Notes under the pieces: model-generated
The model's database searches: none
What the model was told of the DNA's origin: nothing
The model's input: the letters and a program-made list of their open reading frames with translations, nothing else
In this document: positions 8,092-17,284 of the stretch, in pieces
Numbering within the stretch: position 1 is the first letter of the stretch
How the letters are laid out: each line of letters begins with the position of its first letter
Assembly (NCBI GenBank): GCA_017620335.1
Contig: JAFZQO010000042.1
Span: forward strand, 1 to 43,907
Direction of reading: 5' to 3'
Source: Bacteroidales bacterium
Lineage (GTDB): Bacteria > Bacteroidota > Bacteroidia > Bacteroidales > UBA932
DNA: 43,907 bases
Program-made: the position numbers and the translations under genes

Positions 8092-9111
8092 CTATCTGTC
8101 CGCCACCGATCCGCCCGGAACAAGCTCGGGACGGAGGATGATGGTGGTGTCGCCAGGCTCGTTTTCGATCATCGCGTGAAGGACCTCGACGGACTTCTCG
8201 CCGAGTTCCCTGAGCGGCTGGACGATGTGGGCGACGGTGCTGGGACCGAGGCGGTAGAGGTCGCTTTCGTCGAAAGCGATGAGGCCGAGGTCACGCGGCG
8301 TGCGGAGATTCATCTCCTTCATTGCTCCGAAAACCATCGCGGTAAGCGAATATGTGGGAAGGAAGAACGCCTCCACCCCGCGGGCGATGGCATCCTTGAT
8401 GATGCTTGGCATGAGTTTCTGGGGATCGCCGTAAGGAACCGTGTCCACGCGCGCCTCCAAACCGTGTGCGGCCATGGACTTGCGGTAGCCCTCGGCGCGC
8501 TCGGAGATGCTGGAGATGTCCAGGTCGTAGGAGACCATCTCGATCTTGCGGTAACCCTTGCCGACGAAGTACTCAGTGGCGATCTCGCCCGCCTCGACGT
8601 CGTTCAGCAGGACTTTGCCGACGCCGTCCAGGTCTTCTATGTCGCGGTCGAGCAGGACTACCGGGACCTTGGCCTCGATGGCCTTGGCGATGGCATCGCG
8701 GCCGCCGGGTACGGGCGCCACGATGAGTCCGTCGATGTTGTACGCGAGCACCGTATCCACGAGCGAGTCGAGCTTCTCGGCGTTCTCGTCGGACGAGCAG
8801 AACAGTACGGTGTATCCGTATTCCGCGGACTTGTCCTCGATGTAGCGGGAGATGCCGGCGAAGAAATTGTTGGCGATGTCCGTGGTGATGACGGCGATGG
8901 TGTTGGAGCGGCCGCTGCGCAGCGATGCCGCCGCGGCGTTGCGCCGGTATCCCAGGCGCTTCGCCACGTCAAGGACGCGCGCCGCGGTCTCGGGATTGAC
9001 GGGGCAGTCCAGCCTGCCGTCCTCCCCGACCTTGGCGTTCATGACGAACGAGACCAGTGTAACGGATACTCCAGCCTCTCGGGCGACGTCCTTGATGGTG
9101 ATCTTTTTCAT
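8092..9111 (-). CDS. LacI-family transcriptional regulator
   Basis: A 339-residue DNA-binding repressor or activator that responds to a small ligand, probably a sugar. The N-terminal helix-turn-helix is clear (ITIKDVAREAGVSVTLVSFVMN, residues 4-25, with the hinge-helix stretch NAAAASLRSGRSNTIAV). It is followed by a periplasmic-binding-protein-like sensor domain (about 68-335, with ANNFFAGISRYIE and DGLIVAPV). It is transcribed in the same direction as the downstream susC and susD. The most likely targets are its own cluster and the palindrome at 8027-8047. Its promoter overlaps the terminator of the ribosomal operon. The ligand is unknown. Confidence 0.92.
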   Translation of the reverse strand: MKKITIKDVAREAGVSVTLVSFVMNAKVGEDGRLDCPVNPETAARVLDVAKRLGYRRNAAAASLRSGRSNTIAVITTDIANNFFAGISRYIEDKSAEYGYTVLFCSSDENAEKLDSLVDTVLAYNIDGLIVAPVPGGRDAIAKAIEAKVPVVLLDRDIEDLDGVGKVLLNDVEAGEIATEYFVGKGYRKIEMVSYDLDISSISERAEGYRKSMAAHGLEARVDTVPYGDPQKLMPSIIKDAIARGVEAFFLPTYSLTAMVFGAMKEMNLRTPRDLGLIAFDESDLYRLGPSTVAHIVQPLRELGEKSVEVLHAMIENEPGDTTIILRPELVPGGSVADR

Positions 9112-9132
9112 AATTTTAAATGATTATCCACG

Positions 9133-9140
9133 CAAATATA
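9133..9140 (-). promoter_or_regulatory. -7 element of the lacI promoter
   Basis: TATATTTG on the minus strand fits TAnnTTTG. It lies 21 bases before the lacI start codon and directly downstream of the ribosomal-operon terminator. Confidence 0.65.
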
Positions 9141-9183
9141 ATAAAAATTAAAGAAGTCCGGCCTTTTGCGGTCGAACTTCTTT
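9141..9183 (-). terminator. Terminator of the ribosomal protein operon
   Basis: An 8-bp AAAGAAGT/ACTTCTTT stem continues, after one mismatch, into a 5-bp GC stem around TTTTGC (9150-9183). On the minus strand it is followed by AATTTTTAT. It lies 25 bp after rplQ, the last gene of the operon. Confidence 0.8.
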
Positions 9184-9208
9184 AAAAACAGGCCTGTACC
9201 TGTCCTGA

Positions 9209-9682
9209 TTATTCAGCCTGAGGGGCTTCGGCGACGGCTTCTGCGGCAGCCTCGGCCTTCTTGGCGCGGCTGCGGCGGGTGCTCTTCTTCGCAGCCTTCG
9301 GGGTTGCGGAAGCGAGGGCGGCCTCGTTGAAGTCAACCAGCTCGATCAGGGCCATCTCGGCGGCGTCTCCCTGACGGAAACCGGTGTGCAGCACGCGGGT
9401 GTATCCGCCCGGACGGTCGGCGATCTTGGGGGCGACGGTGCGGAAAAGCTCGCTGACGGCCTCCTTGTTCTTGAGATAGCTGAAAACGACGCGACGGGAG
9501 TGCGTGGAGTCGTCCTTGGACTTGGTGATGAGGGGCTCGACATAGCTCTTCAGGGCCTTCGCCTTCGCCACGGTGGTGGTGATCCTCTTCTCAAGGATAA
9601 GGGAGGAAGCCATGTTGGCGAGAAGGGCCTTGCGGTGACCGCTCTTGCGACCAAGGTGATTGATTGCTTTATTGTGCCTCAT
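9209..9682 (-). CDS. rplQ: 50S ribosomal protein L17
   Basis: L17 is a structural protein of the large subunit near the exit tunnel. The conserved N-terminus [20 protein letters not shown] and the GGYTRV motif (residues 93-98) identify it. The protein is 157 residues, about 30 longer than the E. coli protein, because of a C-terminal tail rich in Ala, Lys and Glu (from about residue 128). It is the last gene of the operon, two bases after rpoA, and is followed by a strong terminator. Confidence 0.97.
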   Translation of the reverse strand: MRHNKAINHLGRKSGHRKALLANMASSLILEKRITTTVAKAKALKSYVEPLITKSKDDSTHSRRVVFSYLKNKEAVSELFRTVAPKIADRPGGYTRVLHTGFRQGDAAEMALIELVDFNEAALASATPKAAKKSTRRSRAKKAEAAAEAVAEAPQAE

Positions 9683-9684
9683 TT

Positions 9685-10692
9685 TTATACGGTCTTTTTC
9701 TTGGGTTCAATATTATATTTGGTAACATCCATTCCGAATGAAAGCTTCATCTTCTCGACGAGGATATCGATCTCGTTGAGGGACTTCCTTCCGAAGTTGC
9801 GGAACTTCATCAGCTCGGCCCTGGAGTAGGAGACGAGGTCGGCGAAAGTGTCGATCTCGGCGGCTTTCAGACAGTTGAACGCCCTCACGGAGAGGCCCAT
9901 GTCGGAGAGCTTGGTGAGGAGGAGATGGCGCATGCGCAGCGACTCCTCGTCGAGTTCCTTGGACTCGGACTCGGTAGCCGGACCGATGGTCACGGTACGC
10001 TCGTCGGTGAAGAGCTTGAAATGGTAAATGAGTATTCCGGCAGCATCCTGGAGGGCCGCATTCGGAGAAATGGAACCGTCGGTGACAATCTCGAGGTTGA
10101 GTTTCTCGTAGTCGGTCTTCTGCTCGACGCGCCAGTTCTCGACGGTCCAGTTCACCTTCTTGATGGGAGTGTAGATGGCATCCACGGCGATCGTGCCGAT
10201 CGGGGTGTTCTCATCGCGGCTCTCCTCGGCCGGGACGAAGCCGCGGCCCTTGGTGATGACGAGGGTGATTTCGAGCTTGACGGAAGGTTCGAGCGAACAG
10301 ATATGCTGTTCGGGATTCAACACCTTGAAGGAAGACAATCCTTTAGAAATATCCTCGGCAGTAAACTCCTGCTTCCCGCTGATAACGATGTTCGCTACCT
10401 CGGAATCAACACTCTCGACCATCCTCTTGAAACGTACCTGCTTGAGGTTGAGGATGATGTCCTGCATGCCCTCGATGACGCCGGGGATGGTGGCGAACTC
10501 GTGGTCCACGCCGGAGATCTTGATCTGACTGATAGCAAAGCCTTCAAGCGAAGCCAGGAGGATGCGGCGGAGGGCGTTGCCGATGGTCTGTCCGTATCCG
10601 GGCTCGAGAGGCCTGAATTCGAAGCGACCGACGGTGTCAGTGCCTTCGAGCATGATCACCTTGTCTGGTTTTTGAAATGCTAAGATTGCCAT
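9685..10692 (-). CDS. rpoA: DNA-directed RNA polymerase subunit alpha
   Basis: The 335-residue alpha subunit nucleates assembly of RNA polymerase. The N-terminal dimerisation domain carries [20 protein letters not shown] and [10 protein letters not shown]. The C-terminal domain (about 255-320) carries [14 protein letters not shown] and the helix-hairpin-helix-like stretch [13 protein letters not shown] that contacts DNA and activators. Its place between rpsD and rplQ is the standard bacterial order, and spacing to both neighbours is short, so they are cotranscribed. Confidence 0.98.
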   Translation of the reverse strand: MAILAFQKPDKVIMLEGTDTVGRFEFRPLEPGYGQTIGNALRRILLASLEGFAISQIKISGVDHEFATIPGVIEGMQDIILNLKQVRFKRMVESVDSEVANIVISGKQEFTAEDISKGLSSFKVLNPEQHICSLEPSVKLEITLVITKGRGFVPAEESRDENTPIGTIAVDAIYTPIKKVNWTVENWRVEQKTDYEKLNLEIVTDGSISPNAALQDAAGILIYHFKLFTDERTVTIGPATESESKELDEESLRMRHLLLTKLSDMGLSVRAFNCLKAAEIDTFADLVSYSRAELMKFRNFGRKSLNEIDILVEKMKLSFGMDVTKYNIEPKKKTV

Positions 10693-10711
10693 ATGTTTAA
10701 GGTGTTAAATG

Positions 10712-11314
10712 TTACTTGGAGTAGAGGTCGACAATAAGCTGCTCGTTGATGTTCTCCGGGACCTCGGCCCTGACGGGGGCGTTGAGGAACTTTCCGGTCA
10801 GGGTCTGGGGATCGAACTCGATCCAGGAGTACTTCGAAGCGGAGGCGACGCTGTTCTGGATGACCTCAAGGCTCTTGGAGCGCTCCCTGACTGCGACGAC
10901 GTCGCCGGCCTTCACGGTAGCGGACGGGATGTTGCAGACTTTGCCGTTGAGGGTGATGTGGTGATGCGAAACAAGCTGCCTGGCTGCGGCCCTGGAGGGG
11001 GCGACACCCATGCGGTAGACGACGTTGTCGAGGCGGGACTCGAGGAGGACGATGAGGTTCTCACCCTTCTGTCCGGCCATGCGGGAGGCCTTGTCGTAGG
11101 TGTTGTGGAACTGACGCTCGAGGACACCGTACATGTACTTGACCTTCTGCTTCTCCTTAAGCTGGTTGCCATATTCCTTGGACTTCTTGCGCTTGGCTGC
11201 GAGGCCATGCTGTCCCGGAGGATAGTTCCTCTTCTCGAAATCCTTGTCGGAACCGAAAATAGGCTCGCCGAACTTGCGGGCGATCTTGGTGGTAGGACCA
11301 GTATATCTTGCCAT
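10712..11314 (-). CDS. rpsD: 30S ribosomal protein S4
   Basis: S4 is a primary 16S rRNA binder that starts small-subunit assembly. The 200-residue protein begins [17 protein letters not shown] and has the S4 RNA-binding domain from about residue 90 ([29 protein letters not shown]). The N-terminal zinc-binding cysteines of some S4 proteins are absent, so this is the zinc-free type. It sits 19 bp from both rpsK and rpoA in the operon. Confidence 0.97.
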   Translation of the reverse strand: MARYTGPTTKIARKFGEPIFGSDKDFEKRNYPPGQHGLAAKRKKSKEYGNQLKEKQKVKYMYGVLERQFHNTYDKASRMAGQKGENLIVLLESRLDNVVYRMGVAPSRAAARQLVSHHHITLNGKVCNIPSATVKAGDVVAVRERSKSLEVIQNSVASASKYSWIEFDPQTLTGKFLNAPVRAEVPENINEQLIVDLYSK

Positions 11315-11333
11315 GATGTTCTGATTTTAAGAG

Positions 11334-11720
11334 TTAAACCTTACGACGGCCTTTCGGGCGGCAACCATTGTGAGGCATGGGGGTGACGTCGACGATCTCG
11401 GTCACGATGATGCCTGCGTTGTTGATGGTCCTGATAGCGGACTCGCGGCCTGCGCCGGGGCCCTTCACATAAGCCTTTACCTTGCGGAGACCGGCGTCAT
11501 AGGCGGTCTTGGAAGCGTCCTCCGCTGCCATCTGGGCGGCATAGGGAGTGTTCTTCTTGGAGCCCCTGAAGCCGCACTTTCCGGCCGAAGACCAGCTGAT
11601 GACCTGGCCCTGGGCGTTGGTAAGGGAAACGATAACGTTGTTGAAGGTCGATGAAATATGGGCCTCGCCATAAGCTTCAACCTTGACAACTCTCTTTGAG
11701 GTTTGAGTTTTCTTTGCCAT
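11334..11720 (-). CDS. rpsK: 30S ribosomal protein S11
   Basis: S11 forms part of the platform of the small subunit near the E site. The 128-residue protein has the family stretches [35 protein letters not shown] and, at the C-terminus, [18 protein letters not shown]. Length is normal. It lies between rpsM and rpsD with short gaps. Confidence 0.97.
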   Translation of the reverse strand: MAKKTQTSKRVVKVEAYGEAHISSTFNNVIVSLTNAQGQVISWSSAGKCGFRGSKKNTPYAAQMAAEDASKTAYDAGLRKVKAYVKGPGAGRESAIRTINNAGIIVTEIVDVTPMPHNGCRPKGRRKV

Positions 11721-11733
11721 AATTCATCTGTTT

Positions 11734-12111
11734 TTACTTGGTCGCCTTCTTCTTGTTGGCAACGGTCTTCTTGCGGCCCTTCCTGGTACGGGCGTTGTTC
11801 TTGGTGCTCTGTCCGCGGACGGGGAGGCCGTTACGGTGGCGGATGCCCCTGTAGCAACCGATATCCATGAGACGCTTGATGTCCATCTGGACGGAGGAGC
11901 GGAGCTCGCCTTCGATCTTGTAGTTCTCGCCGACCTCGTTACGGATGGCAGCGATCTGCTCGTCGTTCCACTCGCCCACCTTGATGCCATAATCGATGCC
12001 GCACTTGTCAAGGATCTTCTTCGCGGAGCTGCGGCCGATTCCGAAGATATAGGTAAGACCTATCTCTCCTCTCTTGTTGTTGGGTAAATCAACACCGGCT
12101 ATTCTTGCCAT
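11734..12111 (-). CDS. rpsM: 30S ribosomal protein S13
   Basis: S13 lies at the top of the small-subunit head and contacts the P-site tRNA. The 125-residue protein starts [24 protein letters not shown] and has the C-terminal [21 protein letters not shown] that defines the family, followed by a basic tail ending KKATK. It follows rpmJ after 33 bp. Confidence 0.97.
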   Translation of the reverse strand: MARIAGVDLPNNKRGEIGLTYIFGIGRSSAKKILDKCGIDYGIKVGEWNDEQIAAIRNEVGENYKIEGELRSSVQMDIKRLMDIGCYRGIRHRNGLPVRGQSTKNNARTRKGRKKTVANKKKATK

Positions 12112-12144
12112 AATTTATTATACGTTAACTTGTTATACAACTTA

Positions 12145-12261
12145 TTATCCCTGGCGCATCTTGAACTTGGGGTTCTTCTTGCAGATCACATAGAGACGGC
12201 CCTTGCGGCGGACGATCTTGCAATCTTCGCTGCGCTTCTTGATGGATGTCTTGACTTTCAT
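12145..12261 (-). CDS. rpmJ: 50S ribosomal protein L36
   Basis: A 38-residue protein reading [38 protein letters not shown]. It is the smallest large-subunit protein and binds 23S rRNA. Of the four zinc ligands of the classical form, Cys14 and Cys27 remain, but position 11 is Ser and position 33 is Phe, so zinc binding is not expected. It sits between infA and rpsM in the standard order. Confidence 0.95.
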   Translation of the reverse strand: MKVKTSIKKRSEDCKIVRRKGRLYVICKKNPKFKMRQG

Positions 12262-12276
12262 ATCTCGTATTATTTT

Positions 12277-12495
12277 TTATTTGTATCTGAAAGATATCCT
12301 GCCTTTGGTCAAATCATAAGGTGAAATTTCAACTCTAACCCGGTCGCCCAGAAGAATATGGATAAAGTTCATGCGCATCTTGCCGGAGATGTTGCAGAGA
12401 AGGACGTGTCCGTTCTCCAGCTCCACCTTGAACATGGCGTTCGGAAGAGTCTCGATGACTTTTCCATCTTGTTCTATTGCTACTTGTTTCGACAT
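12277..12495 (-). CDS. infA: Translation initiation factor IF-1
   Basis: The 72-residue OB-fold protein occupies the ribosomal A site during initiation. The sequence has the family stretches [20 protein letters not shown] and [19 protein letters not shown], and ends KGRISFRYK. Length is exactly typical. It lies 12 bp after map and 15 bp before rpmJ. Confidence 0.97.
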   Translation of the reverse strand: MSKQVAIEQDGKVIETLPNAMFKVELENGHVLLCNISGKMRMNFIHILLGDRVRVEISPYDLTKGRISFRYK

Positions 12496-12507
12496 TAAAA
12501 AAACACT

Positions 12508-13287
12508 TTAAAAATTGATCTTTCCATCTTTCTCGATAAAATCGTAGGTCGACAGCTGCTCGGCCCGGCCTTTACGGACAACAACCGTAAGCTCGTAGTG
12601 AGCCGACTTGCGGTGATCCGAGGTGTGTACCGCCCAACCATTTCGTGCAAGATACACTCCCCTGCCACCGGCATTGATCATCGGCTCGATACATATCACC
12701 ATTCCCTCGACAAGGTGGGTGCCCTTGCCCCTGCGTCCGTAATTCGGGACGCCGGGCTCTTCGTGCATCTCCCTTCCGAGTCCGTGGCCTTCCAATTCGC
12801 GTACCACGGAGAACCCGAATGATTCTACATACGTTTGCACCGCGTATCCGATATCGCCGGTCCTGTTGCCTGCCACAGCGGCTTCGATGCCCTTGTAGAG
12901 CGAAGCCTTCGTCACGTCAAGGAGCTTCCGGGTCTCCGCGTCCACCTCCCCGACGGGGAAGGTGTACGCAGAGTCTCCGTTATAGCCCTTGTAGAGAGTC
13001 CCGCAGTCCACCGACACGATGTCGCCCTCCTTGAGGACGTAGTCCGAGGGGAACCCATGGACCACCACGTCGTTTACGGACATGCAGAGAGCTGCGGGGA
13101 AGCCGTCATATCCAAGGAAGCTGGGAATCGCGCCGTTGTCACGGATGAACTCGTCGGCCACTCTATTCAACTCTAACGTTGTCACACCAGGAGCGACCCT
13201 TCTACCGACTTCAGCCAGCGTCTTCGAGACGATTATGGCATTCTCGCGCAACAGCTCGATCTCTTCCTCGGTTTTCGGCTTGACCAT
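12508..13287 (-). CDS. map: Type I methionine aminopeptidase
   Basis: This enzyme removes the initiator methionine from nascent proteins. The 259-residue protein has the pita-bread fold of the M24 family. Ligands are visible as the Asp of SVDCGTLYKGYNGDSA, the His of LEGHGLGREMHEEPGVPN, the Glu of ICIEPMI, and the final Glu of YELTVVV. There is no N-terminal extension, so it is the minimal bacterial type. The secY-map-infA position is standard for Bacteroidota. Confidence 0.97.
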   Translation of the reverse strand: MVKPKTEEEIELLRENAIIVSKTLAEVGRRVAPGVTTLELNRVADEFIRDNGAIPSFLGYDGFPAALCMSVNDVVVHGFPSDYVLKEGDIVSVDCGTLYKGYNGDSAYTFPVGEVDAETRKLLDVTKASLYKGIEAAVAGNRTGDIGYAVQTYVESFGFSVVRELEGHGLGREMHEEPGVPNYGRRGKGTHLVEGMVICIEPMINAGGRGVYLARNGWAVHTSDHRKSAHYELTVVVRKGRAEQLSTYDFIEKDGKINF

Positions 13288-13312
13288 CTTCCTACTATTC
13301 TATTTCAAACAA

Positions 13313-14650
13313 CTACATTCCAGAGCGTCCGGTCAGACGGCCGGTCTTCATGAGACCGTCGTAGTGACGCATGAGCAAATAGCTTTCGATCTGCTGGAGG
13401 GTATCCAGGACGACACCCACGAGGATCAGCAGCGAAGTGCCGCCGAAGAAGCCTGCGAAAGCGTCGGTAACGCCGAGTTTCCTGGCGAAGGCCGGGAAGA
13501 TGGCGATGAAGCCGAGGAAAATGGAACCCGGGAGGGTGACCTTCGACATCACGGAGTCGAGGTACTCCACGGTCTTCTTTCCGGGCTTGACTCCGGGAAT
13601 GAATCCTCCGTTCCTCTTCATGTCCTCAGCCATCATGGTAGGGTTCACGGTAACTGCAGTGTAGAAGTACGTGAAGATGACGACGAAGATGAAGAAGATA
13701 AGGTTGTACTGCCAGCTGGTGTAGTTACCGAGCGTAGCGGCAAGTCCACGGGTCGCATCCCAGCGCGCGAAGATGAGCGGGAAGAGCATGAGTGCCTGGG
13801 CGAAGATGATAGGCATGACGCCGGCGGCATTGATCTTCAGGGGGATGTACTGGCGGACACCACCGTACTGGCGGTTTCCTACGACACGCTTGGCATACTG
13901 GACGGGAACGCGCCTGACGGCCTGCACGAGCGCAATGGCTGCGACTACGATGAAGAACCAGATGACGAGCTCGACGATGAAGAGGAGGACGCCGCCGTTG
14001 GTGGTGGTGAACTTCTCTCCGGCCTCAGCCACGACGGCGTGAGGGAAACGTGCCACGATACCGATCATGATGATGAGGGAGATACCGTTGCCGATGCCGC
14101 GGTCGGTGATGCGCTCACCGAGCCACATGACGAACATGGAACCTGCCAGCAGGATGATGGTCGACACGATGTTGAACCAGAAGTTGCTCCAGCCGAGGTT
14201 GTTCACAGCGGTGAAAGCCTGTCCGGGAATCTGGTTGTGAAGGGCTGCCAGGTAAGCGGGGCCCTGGATGCAGAGAACCAGAACGGTCAGGTATCTGGTC
14301 AGCTGGTTCATCTTCTTGCGTCCGCTCTCACCCTCCATCTGGAGTTTCTTGAAGTAGGGGACGAAGACACCGAGCAGCTGGACGATGATGGATGCCGAGA
14401 TGTACGGCATCACACCCAGCGCGAAGACCGAAGCGTTACCGAACGCACCGCCGGAGAACATGTTCAGGAGGCCGACGAGGCCTTCCTGGGTGTTGCTCTG
14501 GAAGTTGGCGAGGAGATTGGCGTCGATACCCGGGAGCACGACCTGGCAGCCGAAGCGGTACACCAGGATCAGGGCCAGGGTATAGCCCAGTCTCTTGCGG
14601 AGCTCTTCAATCTTGAAGATATTCTTGATGGTCTCGAAAAACTTCTTCAT
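13313..14650 (-). CDS. secY: Protein translocase subunit SecY
   Basis: The 445-residue channel protein of the inner-membrane Sec translocon, with ten membrane segments. Recognisable parts are the plug region after TM1 (FGCQVVLPGIDANLL), MNQLTRYLTVL before TM3, and the cytosolic loop C5 region RVPVQYAKRVVGNRQYGG. PFIPGVKPGKKT-like loop C6 appears as GGFIPGVKPGKKTVEYLD. It is preceded by rplO (4-bp gap) and followed by map. Confidence 0.97.
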   Translation of the reverse strand: MKKFFETIKNIFKIEELRKRLGYTLALILVYRFGCQVVLPGIDANLLANFQSNTQEGLVGLLNMFSGGAFGNASVFALGVMPYISASIIVQLLGVFVPYFKKLQMEGESGRKKMNQLTRYLTVLVLCIQGPAYLAALHNQIPGQAFTAVNNLGWSNFWFNIVSTIILLAGSMFVMWLGERITDRGIGNGISLIIMIGIVARFPHAVVAEAGEKFTTTNGGVLLFIVELVIWFFIVVAAIALVQAVRRVPVQYAKRVVGNRQYGGVRQYIPLKINAAGVMPIIFAQALMLFPLIFARWDATRGLAATLGNYTSWQYNLIFFIFVVIFTYFYTAVTVNPTMMAEDMKRNGGFIPGVKPGKKTVEYLDSVMSKVTLPGSIFLGFIAIFPAFARKLGVTDAFAGFFGGTSLLILVGVVLDTLQQIESYLLMRHYDGLMKTGRLTGRSGM

Positions 14651-14654
14651 CTTC

Positions 14655-15104
14655 TTACTCGATTACGATAGTCTTTCCACCGGCGGCCTCGATCTTGGAG
14701 ACGGCCGACTTGGAGAATGCATTGGCGGTCACGGTCACGGCGGCGGTGAGATCACCGTTGCCGAGGACCTTGATGAGGTCGTTCTTGGAAGCGAGGCCAG
14801 CCCTTACGATATCCTCGTTGCTGATCTCGGAGGCGTTCAGGGCCTCGGCGAGTGCCTGGATGGCAGCCACGTTGACGGCCTTGTACTCGACGCGGGTCGG
14901 GTTCTTGAAGCCGAACTTGGGAAGCCTTCTCTGGATAGGCATCTGGCCTCCTTCGAAGCCGATCTTATGCTCATAACCGGCGCGTGCCTGTGCACCCTTG
15001 GTACCACGGGTGGCGGTGCCGCCCTTGCCGGAGCCTTCGCCGCGGCCGATTCTCTTGCATTTCTTGGTTGCGCCCTTAGCGGGAGCCAAATTCTCAAGTT
15101 TCAT
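14655..15104 (-). CDS. rplO: 50S ribosomal protein L15
   Basis: L15 is a late-assembling large-subunit protein. The 149-residue sequence begins MKLENLAPAKGATKKCKRIG, followed by the glycine-rich RGEGSGKGGTATRGTKGAQARAG region and FEGGQMPIQRRLPKFGF, all typical. The C-terminal half is the globular domain ending GGKTIVIE. It lies between rpmD and secY. Confidence 0.97.
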   Translation of the reverse strand: MKLENLAPAKGATKKCKRIGRGEGSGKGGTATRGTKGAQARAGYEHKIGFEGGQMPIQRRLPKFGFKNPTRVEYKAVNVAAIQALAEALNASEISNEDIVRAGLASKNDLIKVLGNGDLTAAVTVTANAFSKSAVSKIEAAGGKTIVIE

Positions 15105-15118
15105 AATCCTTCCTCCTC

Positions 15119-15301
15119 TTAGTCAATTTCTTCTACCTTGACGAGATGGCGGACCTTCTCAAGCATGCCCATGGAAACGGGGGTCTTCTCCACCTCGACG
15201 GTCTGATGCATCCTGCGGATACCGAGGCAGCGAAGATTCGCGATCTGCCTGCGGGTCTCACCGTTGGAGCTGATAACCTGTGTAATTCTGAGTTTTGCCA
15301 T
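15119..15301 (-). CDS. rpmD: 50S ribosomal protein L30
   Basis: The 60-residue protein reads MAKLRITQVISSNGETRRQI and then has the conserved LRCLGIRRMHQTVEVEKTP, ending KVRHLVKVEEID. The length is typical of bacterial L30. It sits between rpsE and rplO. Confidence 0.96.
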   Translation of the reverse strand: MAKLRITQVISSNGETRRQIANLRCLGIRRMHQTVEVEKTPVSMGMLEKVRHLVKVEEID

Positions 15302-15313
15302 AATCTGTGCCTC

Positions 15314-15832
15314 CTATCCGTTAAAAACCTTGCTCATGGGAATACCACGGAGACCTGCCACGGTGTAGGCGTCCCTCATCTCGGTGAGGCCGGCGATGGT
15401 GGCCTTGACGAGGTTGTGAGGGTTCGAAGAGCCCTTGGACTTGGCAAGCACGTTCTGGATACCGGCAGACTCGAACACGGCGCGCATGGCACCGCCGGCC
15501 TTGACACCGGTACCGGGAGCGGCCGGCTTCATGAAGACGCGGGAACCGCCGAACTTGGCCTCCTGCTCGTGAGGGATGGTGGTGTTGATGATGGGAATCT
15601 TCACGAGATTCTTCTTCGCATCCTCGACACCCTTGGCGATGGCGGAAGTGACTTCGTTGGCCTTTCCGAGACCATAGCCCACAACGCCGTTCTCGTCTCC
15701 GACGACCACGATGGCCGCGAAGCGGAAGTGACGACCACCTTTGGTGACCTTGGTCACTCTCTGGATGGCGACAAGTCTGTCCTTGAGTTCAAGGTCAGAG
15801 GTCTTTACTCTCTTAACATTTGTATTTGCCAT
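15314..15832 (-). CDS. rpsE: 30S ribosomal protein S5
   Basis: S5 helps control decoding accuracy and has a role in mRNA helicase activity at the entry site. The 172-residue protein shows [41 protein letters not shown] in the N-terminal dsRBD-like fold, and [20 protein letters not shown] followed by [16 protein letters not shown] in the C-terminal fold. Spacing to rplR is 5 bp. Confidence 0.97.
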   Translation of the reverse strand: MANTNVKRVKTSDLELKDRLVAIQRVTKVTKGGRHFRFAAIVVVGDENGVVGYGLGKANEVTSAIAKGVEDAKKNLVKIPIINTTIPHEQEAKFGGSRVFMKPAAPGTGVKAGGAMRAVFESAGIQNVLAKSKGSSNPHNLVKATIAGLTEMRDAYTVAGLRGIPMSKVFNG

Positions 15833-15837
15833 AGTCT

Positions 15838-16200
15838 TTAGAAATTAAGGCCGCCTTCGCGGGCAGCGTCTGCCAAACTTTTAACCCTGCCATGGAAGAG
15901 GTAACCGCCACGGTCGAAAGCGATGGTGGTGATACCCTTCGCGAGACAGCGCTCTGCGATGGCCTTGCCGACGATGGCAGCGGCCTCGATACCGGTCTTG
16001 CCCTTGCACTCGGCGGCGAGGGCCTTGTCGTTGGATGCAGCGGCGGCGAGGGTAACACCCTGCTCGTCGTCGATCACCTGGACGTAGATCTGCTTGTTGC
16101 TGCGGAAGACATTCATCCTCGGCTTCTCAGCGGTGCCGCTGACATGCTTGCGGATACGGTAGTGAATCCTTCTTCTTCTTTCAATTCTATTCAATGCCAT
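15838..16200 (-). CDS. rplR: 50S ribosomal protein L18
   Basis: L18 binds 5S rRNA with L5. The 120-residue protein starts [20 protein letters not shown], continues with [20 protein letters not shown], and ends with the [26 protein letters not shown] signature. Length is normal. Confidence 0.97.
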   Translation of the reverse strand: MALNRIERRRRIHYRIRKHVSGTAEKPRMNVFRSNKQIYVQVIDDEQGVTLAAAASNDKALAAECKGKTGIEAAAIVGKAIAERCLAKGITTIAFDRGGYLFHGRVKSLADAAREGGLNF

Positions 16201-16214
16201 AACTCAATCTCCTA

Positions 16215-16775
16215 TTATTTAGCTGATGCAGACTTACCGGCCTTGCGACGGAGCTGCTCGCCGGCATACTTGATACCCTTGCCCTTGTAAGGCTCCGGCT
16301 CACGGAAGGAGCGGATCTTGGCGGCCACCTGGCCGACAAGCTGCTTGTCGCAGCTCTTCAGGACGAGGCGCGGGTTCTCACCCTTCCTGACCTGGGGAGT
16401 CTCGGCCTTGACCTCCTTGGGGAGGAGCAGCTGGATGCTGTGCGAGTAACCGAGGTTGAGGATGACCATCTGGCCCTGGACCTCTACGCGGTAACCGACG
16501 CCGACGAATTCCTGGGTGATGGTGAAGCCTTCGCTGACACCGACGACCATATTGTGGACGAGAGCGCGGTAGAGACCGTGCATGGAGCGGTGGCGGGGCT
16601 GGTCCGTAGGACGGGCGAACTTGATCTCATTTCCCTCAATGGTGACTTCGATGTCCGGATCCACTTTCTGGCTCAACTCACCGAGAGGTCCTTTAACCTT
16701 GACAACGTTGCCGTCGAGGAGCTCAACGCTCACGCCGGCCGGAAGGTTTACAGGCAATTTTCCAATTCGTGACAT
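16215..16775 (-). CDS. rplF: 50S ribosomal protein L6
   Basis: L6 lies at the base of the L7/L12 stalk. The 186-residue protein starts MSRIGKLPVNLPAGVSVELL, has two repeated alpha/beta domains (VKGPLGELSQ in the first and VGYRVEVQGQ in the second), and ends with the conserved PEPYKGKGIKYAGEQLRRKAGK. It lies 18 bp after rpsH. Confidence 0.97.
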   Translation of the reverse strand: MSRIGKLPVNLPAGVSVELLDGNVVKVKGPLGELSQKVDPDIEVTIEGNEIKFARPTDQPRHRSMHGLYRALVHNMVVGVSEGFTITQEFVGVGYRVEVQGQMVILNLGYSHSIQLLLPKEVKAETPQVRKGENPRLVLKSCDKQLVGQVAAKIRSFREPEPYKGKGIKYAGEQLRRKAGKSASAK

Positions 16776-16793
16776 TATTCTTGGAATTTTAGG

Positions 16794-17189
16794 TTAATAA
16801 ACATAACATACGACCTCACCGCCGACGTTCAGCTCCTTGGCCTCCTTGTCGGTGATGACACCCTTGGAAGTGGAGATGATGGCGATGCCGAGTCCGTTGA
16901 GGACGCGCGGCATGTTCTCCACGTCGGTGTAACGCCTCAGACCCGGGGTGGACACGCGCTCGATCTTCTTGATCGCGGGAGCCTTGGTCTGGGGATGATA
17001 TTTGAGGGCGAGCTTGATGGTGCCCTGAGGTTCTGCATCGATCAGCTTGTAGCTGAGGATGTAACCCTTCTCACAGAGGATCTTGGTGATGGCCACCTTC
17101 ATCTTCGACGTAGGGACCTCCACGACCTTCTTACCGGCGAGGTAAGCATTGCGTACTCTGGTGAGATAATCTGCAATTGGATCAGTCAT
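16794..17189 (-). CDS. rpsH: 30S ribosomal protein S8
   Basis: S8 is a central 16S rRNA binder and, in E. coli, the translational repressor of the spc operon. The ATG at 17189 gives the standard N-terminus MTDPIADYLTRVRNAYLAGK and 131 residues; an in-frame upstream extension has no similarity to S8. The C-terminal RNA-binding stretch is GLGIAIISTSKGVITDKEAK. The 95-bp gap to the upstream rpsN is by far the longest in the operon and contains two hairpins. Confidence 0.96.
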   Translation of the reverse strand: MTDPIADYLTRVRNAYLAGKKVVEVPTSKMKVAITKILCEKGYILSYKLIDAEPQGTIKLALKYHPQTKAPAIKKIERVSTPGLRRYTDVENMPRVLNGLGIAIISTSKGVITDKEAKELNVGGEVVCYVY

Positions 17190-17284
17190 TTTTTTGTCTT
17201 TTTGTGGACCGGCGTCTTCGGACGCCCGATATCCGATTGTTAATATAAAATAATGTATCGTACGGCGCACAAGGCGCCCGGATG
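17190..17284 (-). promoter_or_regulatory. rpsN-rpsH spacer with two hairpins, possible autoregulatory site
   Basis: On the minus strand the spacer forms a GGCGC/GCGCC hairpin (17264-17278), an AT-rich linker, then a GGCGTC-CGAA-GACGCC tetraloop hairpin (17211-17226), 21 bases before the S8 start. Neither hairpin is followed by a T run, so they are not terminators. Other gaps in this operon are 2-35 bp. S8 feedback control is known in E. coli; a similar role here is inference. Confidence 0.4.

Noticed and set aside
13082-14671. 529-codon plus-strand frame opposite secY and map
   Set aside because: It crosses two real genes on the other strand and has a biased, charged composition typical of shadows.
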